From the NCBI GenBank assembly GCA_021791895.1, contig JAJYVS010000020.1, forward strand, positions 1 through 47,095: 47,095 nt of DNA, written 5' to 3'. This document shows, piece by piece, positions 16,551-25,354 of this stretch. Position numbers and translations under genes: made by a program. The notes beneath the pieces are model-generated. The model made no database searches. It had not been told where the DNA came from and saw only the letters and a program-made list of their open reading frames with translations. The DNA comes from Actinomycetes bacterium. GTDB taxonomy: Bacteria > Actinomycetota > Acidimicrobiia > Acidimicrobiales > RAAP-2. Every line of letters begins with the position of its first letter. The stretch's first letter is position 1.

Positions 16551-16848
16551 CCGCCCATCGCCGCCCCGGCTCAAAGGACTCGCTTGTTTCATGTCCTTTG
16601 TCCTCCCAAATGCAGCCCTGAGCTGCAGCTCCCTCAACCCCGGTGTTGGCGGCGTCTCTGCAGCATGGCGAGGTTTGGACACATCGAATCAGAGTCGAAA
16701 GGTTCCTTGAAGGCGCAACTCGTGACCATCCATGCGAACGCGCGCACTTGGTACGGCCGGTAGACACATTCGACCCGTCATTTGAAACGCCGGGCGGTTG
16801 CTCGAAACCCTCTCCGCTCGGGCCGCTGAGAGGTATCGAACGCGCAGC
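16551..16848. other. Non-coding stretch upstream of the permease relic
   Basis: No protein-like frame is supported here and no RNA or repeat was recognised. It separates the permease remnant from the SDR gene, and may contain decayed sequence from the missing 5' part of that transporter. Confidence 0.4.
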
Positions 16849-17604
16849 TCACCGGACGAGCCCGAACCCCCCGTCGAGCACGAGGATCTCGCCGGTCAGG
16901 TATGGCGACTCGGCGAGAAACAGCACGACCTCGGCGACATCGTCGGCAGTCGCCGCCCGGTGCATGGGGGCGACCTGCGCGTACTGCTCGAAGCTCCCCT
17001 CCCAGCTGGCCGTCCGGGGTGTGTCGACGAGGCCCGGAGCAATCGCGTTCACCCGGACGTCGGGGCCGAGGACCCTCGCCACCAGCTCGGTCATGTGGTT
17101 GGTCGCCGCCTTGGAGGTCGCATAGGGCAGGGAGCTGCCTCCCTGACGGACCCCGGCGAGCGAGGTGACGTTCACGATCGAACCCTTGGTCTCGGCCAAC
17201 GCCGGTGCGGCCGCGACGGTGAGGGCCCAGACCCCGAAGACGTTCACGGCGAAGACCTCGCGCCAGACGTCGAGGGTGGCATCGCTCAGGTTCTGGTGGG
17301 GGATGACCGGACCGGTTCCCGCGTTGTTCACGAGGACGTCGAGCCGACCCCACCGAGCGAGGGCGTTCTCGACCAGCATCGAGCACTGGGCCTCGTCTGC
17401 CACGTCGGCTTGGATGTAGAGCGCGTCGGGCAGCGAGTCGGCCACGGCCCGGCCTGCCTCCACCGACCGTGACGAGTTCACGAGGATCGAAGCACCGAGG
17501 GATCCGAACCTCCGCGCCACCGCCGCCCCTATGCCGCTGGAAGACCCGGTGACCAGGACGACCCGGCCCGACCACGGTGCCTCGGCGGACCCAGCTCCGC
17601 TCAT
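16849..17604 (-). CDS. Short-chain dehydrogenase/reductase (SDR)
   Basis: A 251-residue classical SDR using NAD(P)(H). The cofactor motif TGSSSGIG is at residues 19-26, NNAG at 93-96, and the catalytic triad is S148, Y161 and K165 (YATSK). The C-terminus LTGEILVLDGGFGL is typical. The ATG at 17604 overlaps the epimerase stop (ATGA, 17601-17604), so the pair is translationally coupled; the much longer open frame upstream is a shadow of the epimerase gene. Coupling to a sugar epimerase suggests a sugar or polyol substrate, as inference only. Confidence 0.9.
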   Translation of the reverse strand: MSGAGSAEAPWSGRVVLVTGSSSGIGAAVARRFGSLGASILVNSSRSVEAGRAVADSLPDALYIQADVADEAQCSMLVENALARWGRLDVLVNNAGTGPVIPHQNLSDATLDVWREVFAVNVFGVWALTVAAAPALAETKGSIVNVTSLAGVRQGGSSLPYATSKAATNHMTELVARVLGPDVRVNAIAPGLVDTPRTASWEGSFEQYAQVAPMHRAATADDVAEVVLFLAESPYLTGEILVLDGGFGLVR

Positions 17605-18572
17605 CTCGGCACGATCCCCCACGCTCCTTCCCAACGCTGGCCCCGCTCCAAGATGATGAGTCCTCGGCCCGAACGCAGGGCGTCGGGCGGGCAGGTCATC
17701 GGCTCGAGCGCCACCGCCCGACGGCGATCGCGCTCTTCGAGCGTGTCCCCGGTGTAGCACATGAGGTAGCCGAATCCCTCGTCCATCCACAGGCGGGTCG
17801 AGAGCTTCTCCGCCGGATCCGTGAGCTCGGCCCAGGCAAGTCGGTCGCGACCGCGCTCGAGGCCGGTGTAGGCGGTGTCGAGTCGGGTCGGCCCGATGGC
17901 GCGCTGCTCGGTGAAGTCGTACTCTGTCCCCTCCACTCCCCGCACTTCGCCGGTAGGCAGGCCTCGCTCGTCGAGCACCAGGCGCTCGTAGGCCGGCAAT
18001 TCGAGCAGGGCAATGTCGATGGGCTCGGCCGCCGGCCGGAAATAGGGATGGAAGCCGATTCCGAAGGGAAGGGTCAGTCGCCCCACATTGGTTGCGAGCG
18101 TGCTGACCGTGAGTCCGTCCCGCCCGAGCCGGTACTCGACCCGTAGCTCGAGGTTGAACGGGTACCCGGGCGTCGGGAACAAGTGACAGCGGGCCGCCAC
18201 CAGGTTCTGGGCCTTCACCTCGAGCCGCCAGGGGAGCCACCGGACGAGCCCGTGGATCGCGTTGTTGCGCTCGGGCTCGTCGAGGGGTGCTTGGACGCTG
18301 AGGTCCCCGAACCGGTAGTGACCGTCGCCCAGGCGGTTGGGCCATGGCGCCAGCACCTGCCCCCGGCCGCCATCCGACCACTCGCCCTCGCCGAAACCTG
18401 CCAGGACGGGGTGCTCCCCGAACGTGTAACTCCGGAGCGTTGCCCCCACCTCGGTGACGACCGCCCGCTGGGCGCCGTGGGCGATTTCCCACTGAGCCCC
18501 GGTCGGAGAACGCTCGCGCGTCCGCGGTTCGGGGTCGGGGTCGTCCTGACGTCGGGTCGAGCGCGCTGGCAT
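17601..18572 (-). CDS. Aldose 1-epimerase family protein
   Basis: A 323-residue galactose mutarotase-like protein that should interconvert anomers of an aldose or hexose phosphate. Family landmarks are NRLGDGHYRF, His107 (AIHGLVRW), His175 (GFHPYFRP) and the catalytic-base Glu in ALEPMTCPPDA. ATG 18572 is the first plausible start; no Shine-Dalgarno is seen and the true start could lie a few codons inside, since homologous sequence begins near SPTGAQWEIAHG. It is divergent from surE with 63 bp between starts and overlaps the downstream SDR by 4 bp. Confidence 0.85.
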   Translation of the reverse strand: MPARSTRRQDDPDPEPRTRERSPTGAQWEIAHGAQRAVVTEVGATLRSYTFGEHPVLAGFGEGEWSDGGRGQVLAPWPNRLGDGHYRFGDLSVQAPLDEPERNNAIHGLVRWLPWRLEVKAQNLVAARCHLFPTPGYPFNLELRVEYRLGRDGLTVSTLATNVGRLTLPFGIGFHPYFRPAAEPIDIALLELPAYERLVLDERGLPTGEVRGVEGTEYDFTEQRAIGPTRLDTAYTGLERGRDRLAWAELTDPAEKLSTRLWMDEGFGYLMCYTGDTLEERDRRRAVALEPMTCPPDALRSGRGLIILERGQRWEGAWGIVPR

Positions 18573-18635
18573 GGGAGGTTCGGCACGGCCGGACGTGGCC
18601 TTCATCCGGAGCGCCGGCGGTATCGTACTGGCCGA

Positions 18636-19460
18636 GTGCGCATCCTGGTCACGAACGACGACGGTGTGCACGCGCCCGGACTGGCGGCCCTCGTCCGAGC
18701 GCTCGCCCCCTGGGCCGACCGGGCCGGTCACGAAGTGCTGGTGGCAGCCCCACTGGCGAACCATTCGGGAGCCTCGGCCGCCGTGGGCACCGTGTACGAG
18801 CGAGAGGCCATCGGGTTCCGTCAGGTGGGGATCGACGGTGCAGAGCGGGTGCAGGTCTTCGGTCTCGACGCCCCTCCCGCTCTCACGGTGATCGTCGGGG
18901 CGTTCGGGGCGTTCGGTCCCCGGCCGGACCTGGTCGTCTCGGGAATCAACCTCGGGGTGAACGTGGGACGCTCCGTACTGCACTCGGGCACGGTCGGGGC
19001 CGCCCTGACCGCCGCCCAGCATGGGCTCTCGGCCCTGGCCGTCTCCATGCGCTCCCAGCCCGAGCACCAGTGGGAGACGACCACGAGGGTCACCTTGGCG
19101 GTCCTCCCGGTTCTTGCCTCGGCGCCGGCCCGGACCGTGCTGAGCCTGAACGTCCCTTCGGTACCTTTTGACCAGCTCCGAGGGGTGGTGCCCGGTCGGA
19201 TCGCGGACGCCAGCGTCGTGCAAGGCGCCAGGGCGGAGCTGGCCGGCCCGGGGGCCGGCACGATCCGGCTGACCCTGGGCACCGCCGTCCCGTCCCTCGG
19301 CGACACGATCGGTGAGGACCCGACCGACGACGCCGCCCTCATCGGGGCGGGGTACGCGACGCTCACCGCGCTCCACGGAGTCGGTGAGGACCGGCGGGAC
19401 AAGAGTCGTCAGGTGCTGGACCTGGCGGTCAGTGCCGCCGGACAGCTCCTAGCCCCCTGA
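18636..19460 (+). CDS. surE: 5'-nucleotidase SurE (survival protein)
   Basis: A 274-residue metal-dependent phosphatase acting on nucleoside monophosphates and related phosphoesters. It begins MRILVTNDDGVHAPG. Metal ligands equivalent to those of E. coli SurE are D8, D9, S44 (ANHSG) and N105 (SGINLG), and GRSVLHSGTVGAA is intact. GTG 18636 gives the family-typical N-terminus; the frame upstream is the antisense of the epimerase gene. TATCGT at 18621-18626 could be a -10 element so close that the message would be nearly leaderless. The hydrolase gene follows 67 bp downstream. Confidence 0.93.
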   Translation: MRILVTNDDGVHAPGLAALVRALAPWADRAGHEVLVAAPLANHSGASAAVGTVYEREAIGFRQVGIDGAERVQVFGLDAPPALTVIVGAFGAFGPRPDLVVSGINLGVNVGRSVLHSGTVGAALTAAQHGLSALAVSMRSQPEHQWETTTRVTLAVLPVLASAPARTVLSLNVPSVPFDQLRGVVPGRIADASVVQGARAELAGPGAGTIRLTLGTAVPSLGDTIGEDPTDDAALIGAGYATLTALHGVGEDRRDKSRQVLDLAVSAAGQLLAP

Positions 19461-19527
19461 ACTGGGAGATTGGCCAGAAAGGATCGGTGGATCGACGCAT
19501 CGCCGACCGTGGGATCATGGTTGCCCG

Positions 19528-20433
19528 ATGCCGCATCAGATCCGAAGCTTCCTCGACGAGGGCATCTCGTTGTCCTACGAGGTCTTCGGCCGAGGAGAGC
19601 GGACCGTCGTCTACCTCCACGGGATGCTCCTCGACTCGGCGATCAACCACCGCCTGGCCGAGGATCTGGCCGCCGCCGGATACCGAGTGGTCCTGCTCGA
19701 CCTGCCCGGTCACGGGCGCTCAGACAAGCCCCATGCCATCGTCCAACACCGAATGGACGCCTACGCCCACCGGGTCGTCCGCTTGCTCGACGAGCTCGGT
19801 GTGGAGCGGGCGGTGGTCGGGGGCGTCTCGTTGGGCGCCGACGTCTCCCTCCAACTCGCGCTGGCGGCACCGGAACGGCTGGTGGGAATGATCCTCGAGA
19901 TGCCGGTCCTGGAACAGGCCATGCCGGCCGCACTGGTGGTCTTCGCACCGGTCCTCTTCGCGGCCACCTATGCCGCCCCGGTGGTGCGGGCGATGGTTCG
20001 GTTGGCTCGCCGCCTCCCCCGGCGGCGACTGGGAGTCCTGGGTGCGCTCATGGGGATGGTCGAGCTCGATCCCGACGACATGGCAGCGGTCCTCAGAGGG
20101 GTGGTGGTCGGCCCGTTCGCGCCGACGGTCCCAGAGCGGGTGTCCATGACCGTCCCGGCGCTGGTCATCGGACACAGCTCCGACCGGCTCCACCCACTGG
20201 GCGACGCCGCACGGCTGTCGGCCCAACTGCCCGACGCCCGGTTCGTCGAGGCACGTTCGGTGCTCGAGCTCCGGTTGCGCCCGGCCCGGTTGACCGGTGA
20301 GATCCTCTCGTTCCTGGACACGGCTTTCGAGACCGGCCACGCGTGGCGCCCCGAGAAGCCGAACACGGCGCGGCGTCCCGACATCCAGCGCGGGATCAGT
20401 CGTCGGGCCCGGGGCGGGCGCGGGACCGTTTGA
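19528..20433 (+). CDS. Alpha/beta hydrolase with no obvious catalytic histidine
   Basis: A 301-residue alpha/beta-hydrolase. The oxyanion strand YLHGMLLD, LPGHGRSD and the nucleophile elbow GGVSLGAD (Ser101) are clear, and the acid is likely the Asp in IGHSSDRLHP. The C-terminal segment where the catalytic His normally follows reads EARSVLELRLRPARL and has no His; the only later ones are in HAW, 10-15 residues beyond the last core helix. The enzyme may use another residue or be inactive. Its last 38 bp are antisense to the end of arfB. Substrate unknown. Confidence 0.82.
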   Translation: MPHQIRSFLDEGISLSYEVFGRGERTVVYLHGMLLDSAINHRLAEDLAAAGYRVVLLDLPGHGRSDKPHAIVQHRMDAYAHRVVRLLDELGVERAVVGGVSLGADVSLQLALAAPERLVGMILEMPVLEQAMPAALVVFAPVLFAATYAAPVVRAMVRLARRLPRRRLGVLGALMGMVELDPDDMAAVLRGVVVGPFAPTVPERVSMTVPALVIGHSSDRLHPLGDAARLSAQLPDARFVEARSVLELRLRPARLTGEILSFLDTAFETGHAWRPEKPNTARRPDIQRGISRRARGGRGTV

Positions 20434-20860
20434 TCGCCGCCCGAGAGTGCTTCTCGGCCAGTCGACGCTCGGCGGATGAGGCGCTCGGGGCGGTCGGTCG
20501 GCGTGGCGCCTCTACCCGCAACCCCTCGGCGAGACGACTCACCAACCGCTCGAGCGCAACCTCCCGGTTGCGCGCCTGGGACCGGTGCTCACTGGCGCTC
20601 GCTCGCACAACCGGACCGAGCCGCTCGAGCAACCGAGCTCGTTGTCGCGGGCCCAGGCTCGGCGAACCGATCACGTCGAAGCGCACCTCGACCCTGGTGT
20701 AGGAGCGGTTGGCGTGCTGGCCACCGGGTCCCCCCGATGTCGTCGCTCGCCATTCGATCTCAGAGATCGGGATGGAAAGGGATCGACCGACATGCAAGCG
20801 TTCCCTCGGCGGCCCCGTGCCCTCATCGACGACCAGACCGGGCCTCGAGCGCGACGCCAT
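20396..20860 (-). CDS. arfB: Peptidyl-tRNA hydrolase ArfB (YaeJ-like ribosome rescue factor)
   Basis: A 154-residue stalled-ribosome rescue factor related to class I release factors. The motif SGGPGGQHANRS at 42-53 carries the catalytic GGQ (46-48). The C-terminal tail is rich in Lys/Arg (RRLAEKHSRAAIKRSRARP), which in ArfB enters the empty mRNA channel of the ribosome. The ATG at 20860 is taken; the canonical core begins around residue 23, where a TTG could also start. It is divergent from the broken reductase gene at 20916. Confidence 0.9.
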   Translation of the reverse strand: MASRSRPGLVVDEGTGPPRERLHVGRSLSIPISEIEWRATTSGGPGGQHANRSYTRVEVRFDVIGSPSLGPRQRARLLERLGPVVRASASEHRSQARNREVALERLVSRLAEGLRVEAPRRPTAPSASSAERRLAEKHSRAAIKRSRARPGPDD

Positions 20861-20915
20861 GAGGGCAGCGTAGGGGAACACGCGGGCGTCCCCAGCCCGG
20901 TGCCGGTACGCTCGG

Positions 20916-22029
20916 CTGGCGCAGCATCGCCACCTTGGGCGGGCCGGCATGGTTGTCTCCGCCATCTCGTACGGGAACGGGATCACCCACGGCGGGCAGG
21001 TCGAGGAGGAGACCGCCGTGGCCCACGTGCGGGCGGCAACGGATGCCGGCATCACCACCTTCGACACCGTCGACGTCTACGGGGGAGGCGCGGCCCAAGA
21101 GGTGCTCGGACGTGCGCTTCGCGGAGTGCGGCGTGAATCCGTCGAGATCTGCACCAAGGTGTTCTGGCCAACCGGGCCCAATCCCAACAATCGCGGTCTG
21201 TCCCGCAAGCACATCATCGAGTCCTGCGAGGCGTCTCTCCGCCGATTGGGAACGGACCACGTCGACCAGTTGCAGGCTCACCGCTACGACGTCGAGGCGC
21301 CGCTCGACGAGACGCTACGCGCGTACGACGACCTGATCAGGATGGGCAACGTCCACTACGTGGGGGTGTCGGAATGGTCGGCCAAACAGATCGCCTCGGC
21401 CATATCGATCGGCTCTTCTCTCGGTCTCGACCGCATCGTCTCCGGTGAAATGCCGTTGCCGTAGTGGCGCTTGGGCGACGTCGGCGACCACACCCGGCGG
21501 CCGCACGCCAGCATTTCATCTTGCGATAGTGACTGGCCAGGTCATGGGGACTCAAACCAACCCCAGTGCTCGCTCCTGTGGCGGGTGATCGAAGAGAAGG
21601 TCGTGCCCCTCTGCCGGCGCGAAGGCGTCGGGCCGATCATCTGGTCTCCCCTCGCCCAGGGAGTCCTGACTAGCAAGCACCGTCCCCGGGCCGTACCGCC
21701 CGAACGCAGTCGAGCGACGTCGGCCGCCGGGGCCAACTTCATCCGACGCTTCCTGCGCGACGACGTGCTCGAGGCGGTCGAGCGCTATACCGCTATCTGT
21801 CGAGAAGCGGGGTACACCCCGGCCTCGGTGGCCCTGGCGTGGGTGCTCCGAATCGACAACGTCTCGTCGGCCATTGTCGGCGCCAACAGGCCGCCCAGGT
21901 GGCCGAGAACGTCGGCGCCCTCGAGGTCCACCTGGACGAGGACCTGGTCGCCGCGATCGAAGCCGCGTTGGCCCCGGTCGCCGTGCGCGACCCGGCGCGC
22001 TCACGGTCAGCCCGGCCACCAGGAGCTGA
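20916..22029 (+). pseudogene. Aldo/keto reductase pseudogene interrupted by a 111-bp insertion and indels
   Basis: A Kv-beta-like aldo/keto reductase of about 330 residues can be reassembled. RHLGRAG then VVSAISYGNGITHGG, TFDTVDVYGGG, FWPTGPNPNNRGLSRKH and VDQLQAHRYD are in frame, but the expected start codon is CTG at 20916 (ATG 20949 is internal). After DRIVS a 111-bp insertion brings a TAG stop at 21462; the protein resumes with NQPQCSLLWRVIEEKVVP. A one-base loss near 21891-21896 and a two-base gain near 21994-22000 shift the frame before the C-terminus LTVSPATRS, which ends at TGA 22029. With four lesions the gene is not functional. Confidence 0.88.
21444..21554. repeat. 111-bp insertion with internal inverted repeat inside the reductase pseudogene
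   Basis: Comparing the flanking codons (DRIVS before, NQPQ after) defines the insert as 21444-21554. It contains the inverted repeat TGAAATGC (21446-21453) and GCATTTCA (21511-21518), and ends ...CTGGCCAGGTCATGGGGACTC. It has no coding capacity and no clear target duplication. It may be a MITE or an IS end fragment; I cannot name a family. Confidence 0.6.
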
Positions 22030-22047
22030 GGCTCCGCGGCCTGCCAG

Positions 22048-23389
22048 ATGGGACGCTCGATCCACCGGGTCGTCGTGGTCGGTGGTTGCTTCGGCGGTCT
22101 CTTCGCCCTACGGGTGCTCCGACGGGGACCGCTCGAGGTGGTCGTGGTCGACCGGACCAACCATCACCTCTTCCAGCCGCTCCTCTACCAAGTGGCTACC
22201 GGGATCCTCTCGTCGGGGGAGATCGCCCCGCCTATCCGGGACATCGTGCGACACCAGCCGCGCACCTCGGTGGTCCTGGGTGAGGTTCGACGTGTCGACC
22301 TGGCGGCCCGCGCGTTGACCATGCACCAAGGTGACGGCGTCCACACCCTCGGCTACGACAGCCTCATCGTGGCGGCCGGATCGGTCACCTCCTACTTCGG
22401 TCGTGACGAGCTCAGCCGGTGGGCGCCGGGCATGAAGTCGATCGACGACGCACTCGAACTGCGGGGGCGCATCTTCGGCGCGTTTGAGATGGCCGAGGTC
22501 GAGGCGGACGAGGTGCGTCGGACCGAGTGGCTCACCTTCGCGGTGGTCGGAGGCGGCCCAACCGTGGTCGAGATGGCCGGTCAGATCGTGGAGCTGGCGA
22601 AACGCTCGCTCCGAGGCAACTTCCGGCACATCGAACCCCGCGAGGCGCGGGTCCTGCTCTTCGACGCCGGCCCGAGCGTCCTGACGGAATTTCGGCGCTC
22701 ACCTGGCCGAGAAGACAGGGAAAGCCCTCGGGCGCTTGGCGGCCGAGGTCCATCTGGGGGCGACGGTGACCGACATCGACCAACGCGGCATCGAGGTCCG
22801 TTGCAGTGACGGGGTTACGAGGCGTTACGACGCCCGTACCGTCGTGTGGGCCGCCGGAGTCCGAGCTGCACCCATCGAACAGACCCTCGCCGAGCAGTCC
22901 GGGGCGCCGCTCGACCCGAGCGGGCGGGTCGTCGTCGAGCCGGACTGCTCCCTGCCCGGTCACCCCGAGGTCTTCGTGGTCGGTGACCTGATGTCGCTCG
23001 GGGGTCTTGCCGGCGTGGCCGAGGTGGCCATGCACCCGGGCCCGCACGCCGCCCGGGTGATCCTCTCCCGCCAGCGCACGGGCCGCGACGGCCCAGGCCC
23101 TCCCCTGCGCTACCGAGATCTCGGTTCGATGGCGACCATCGCCCGGTTCCGCGGGGTTGCGCGAATCGGACCAGTCCGCTTCGGCGGATTCGCCGTGTGG
23201 CTGGCCTGGCTGGTCGTACACCTCACCTTCCTCACCGAATTCAAGAACCGGTTGACCGCCCTGCTCCACTGGACGATCAGTTTCCTCGGCCGCGGCCGGG
23301 CCGAGAGGACCATCACCGAGCAGCAGGTCGTCGCCAGACTGGCCATCGCCGGGTGGGAGCCGGATCCCACCCAGGACCGGACGCCTTAA
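22048..23389 (+). pseudogene. NDH-2-like FAD-dependent NAD(P)H dehydrogenase with a single frameshift
   Basis: A type II NADH dehydrogenase-like flavoprotein is readable in two frames: 22048-22690 (VVVVGGCFGG, FQPLLYQVATG, VVGGGPTVVEMAG) and then to 23389 (VVWAAGVRA, VFVVGDLMSL, GGFAVWLAWLVVHL with the membrane-associating C-terminus). The junction is a TTT at 22690-22692 where TT would give EFGAHLAEKTGKALGR. Only this one +1 change breaks the gene, so either a real recent frameshift or a base-call error is possible. The family passes electrons from NADH to quinone at the membrane. Its stop TAA is shared with the convergent synthetase stop. Confidence 0.8.
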
Positions 23390-25101
23390 CCCTGGTCGGC
23401 GGTCTCGGAGTACAGGGTGCTCCGCAGTTCCCGCTTGAGGATCTTGCCCGTGGCCCCACGGGGCAACTGGGCGGTGGAAAAGGTCACCAGGGACGGCACC
23501 TTGAACGGGGCCAGCCGGGAACGGACGTGGGCTTGCAGTTCCTCGATCGTAAGGCTGGCGCCGGGCTTGAGCACCACCGCCGCCGCCACCTGCTCGCCTA
23601 GCCGAGGATCGGGCACACCGAACACGGCTGCCTCGTAGACCGACGGGTGCTCGTAGATCGCGGCCTCGACCTCGGCCGAGGAGATGTTCTCTCCGCCCCG
23701 TAGCACCATGTCTTTTGCCCGGTCCTCGACGTAGATGTACCCGTCCTCGTCGAGGTGCCCGATGTCACCGCTGCGGAGCCATCCGTCCACGAACAGTTGT
23801 GACGTCTCCTCCGGCTTGTTCCAGTAGCCGCGGATCAGCATCGGACCCTTGAACCAGATCTCGCCCTGAACTCCTGCGGGGACGGCTTTGAGATCGTCGT
23901 CCCGGACCTCGAGCTCCATGGTCGGGACCACCCTGCCGGCCGACGAGGGGTGCGAGACGTAGTCGTCCCCGGAGTTGCCCGGCCCATAGCCGTTCGTCTC
24001 GGTCATCCCGTAGCCAATAGCCGGTCGGCCCGAGCTGAACTCCTCGTCGACCCGCCGCACGAGGGTCGGCGGCGCGGGAGCACCACCGCCGGCGATGGCG
24101 ATCAAAGAGGAGGTGTCGTACTTGTGGAAGTTCGGCGACTCGATCAGGTCCCAGCTCTGGGTGGGTACGCCGACGAAGGTGGTTACCCGCTCACGCTCGA
24201 TCAGTTGGAGGGCCTTGTCCGGATCCCAGCGGTACATGATGACGAGTTTGAACCCACCGGCGAACGCGGAGAGCATGACCGGAACGCAACCGGTGACGTG
24301 GAACAGGGGCACGGTCAGAATCATCGACGGCGGGGCCTGAGGAAGCTCCCCCGACGGGGCCTCGTCCCCCAGGCGGGCCATCTCGATCATTTGGCGGCAG
24401 CCGAAGGCCATGAGCGCCTGGACGATGGCCCGGTGGGTGGAGACCGCCCCCTTGGGTTCGCCAGTCGTTCCCGAGGTGTACAGGATCGTCGCGTCGTTCT
24501 CCGGCCCCATTTCCACCATCGGCAGCGGGGTCCCGAGCTCGATCACGTCCTCGAACCGATCGATGCCTTCTGCGAGCTGCGCCCCCTCGGGAGTGCGGAC
24601 GGCAACGATCGGGATCCCGAGCTTCTTGGCCGAGGCGGTCATCCGTTCCACCCGTTCGGGGTCCGCCAACACGAGTGATGCCCCCGAGTCCTCGAGGGCG
24701 TAGGTGAGCTCCTTCTCGGTCCACCAGGCGTTGAGCGACACCGACACCGCTCCGACCGACAGCGTGGCGGCGAACGAGATAACCCACTCGGGCAGGTTGC
24801 GCATCCCGAGTGCCACCCGATCGCCGACCTTGATCCCGTAGCGAGAGACCAGCGCTGCCCCCAACGCATCGACATGCGACATCACCCGAGCAAAGCTCCA
24901 GCGTTCCCCCTCGTAGACGAGGAACGTCTCGTCACCACGCGCCCGGGCGGTCGCGAAGATCTCCCGCATCGTCGGAGGCGCATGCTTGAAGACCCTGTAG
25001 GTCACCCCCGAAATCGTCTGCTCGACCACCTCGAGCGGCTCCCCTGGAGCGGTCACCCTGGTCGCTGCGTCGTCAAAGCTCAGCATTCTCTCGTCACGCA
25101 C
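23386..25101 (-). CDS. AMP-dependent acyl-CoA synthetase/ligase
   Basis: A 571-residue adenylate-forming enzyme that activates a carboxylic acid with ATP and joins it to CoA. Core motifs are ILYTSGTTGEPKGAVSTH (phosphate loop), GYGMTETNG, RSGDIGHLDEDGYIYVEDRAKD (hinge region) and the catalytic Lys in GATGKILKR. The start is GTG 25101, or ATG 25086 five codons later; neither has a strong Shine-Dalgarno. Substrate chain length cannot be read. It converges with the NADH dehydrogenase gene and shares four bases (TTAA, 23386-23389) with its stop. Confidence 0.9.
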   Translation of the reverse strand: MRDERMLSFDDAATRVTAPGEPLEVVEQTISGVTYRVFKHAPPTMREIFATARARGDETFLVYEGERWSFARVMSHVDALGAALVSRYGIKVGDRVALGMRNLPEWVISFAATLSVGAVSVSLNAWWTEKELTYALEDSGASLVLADPERVERMTASAKKLGIPIVAVRTPEGAQLAEGIDRFEDVIELGTPLPMVEMGPENDATILYTSGTTGEPKGAVSTHRAIVQALMAFGCRQMIEMARLGDEAPSGELPQAPPSMILTVPLFHVTGCVPVMLSAFAGGFKLVIMYRWDPDKALQLIERERVTTFVGVPTQSWDLIESPNFHKYDTSSLIAIAGGGAPAPPTLVRRVDEEFSSGRPAIGYGMTETNGYGPGNSGDDYVSHPSSAGRVVPTMELEVRDDDLKAVPAGVQGEIWFKGPMLIRGYWNKPEETSQLFVDGWLRSGDIGHLDEDGYIYVEDRAKDMVLRGGENISSAEVEAAIYEHPSVYEAAVFGVPDPRLGEQVAAAVVLKPGASLTIEELQAHVRSRLAPFKVPSLVTFSTAQLPRGATGKILKRELRSTLYSETADQG

Positions 25102-25354
25102 CCAATTTATGAGCTGTGAACCTGTGCGCGGCTCGGGGTCGCCCGGGATGCCACCGCGGAGGGCGTGTTCTCGAACCAGGCGGCTCGACTGGTCGGATCA
25201 GCCAACCCTCAAACCCAGTCGTGTGGCCAGCCCCCGACCCCCAGACACTCGTACCTGGGCGCCAGCGCTCTTTCCACCGCCCGAACCTGTGCGGTCGAGA
25301 TACGGAGGTCATCGTGGCAGGCAAGAGATCGGCGCCGACCTCCCGCGCCCGGAG
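25102..25354. other. Intergenic region between nrdJ and the acyl-CoA synthetase
   Basis: About 250 bp hold the promoter of the synthetase and the end of the nrdJ transcript. Short frames on both strands here have no recognisable protein character. No RNA gene or terminator with a T-tract was seen. Confidence 0.4.

Noticed and set aside
17605..18492. Long upstream extension of the SDR frame
   Set aside because: It is the out-of-frame copy of the aldose-epimerase gene; the ATGA overlap at 17601-17604 sets the true start.
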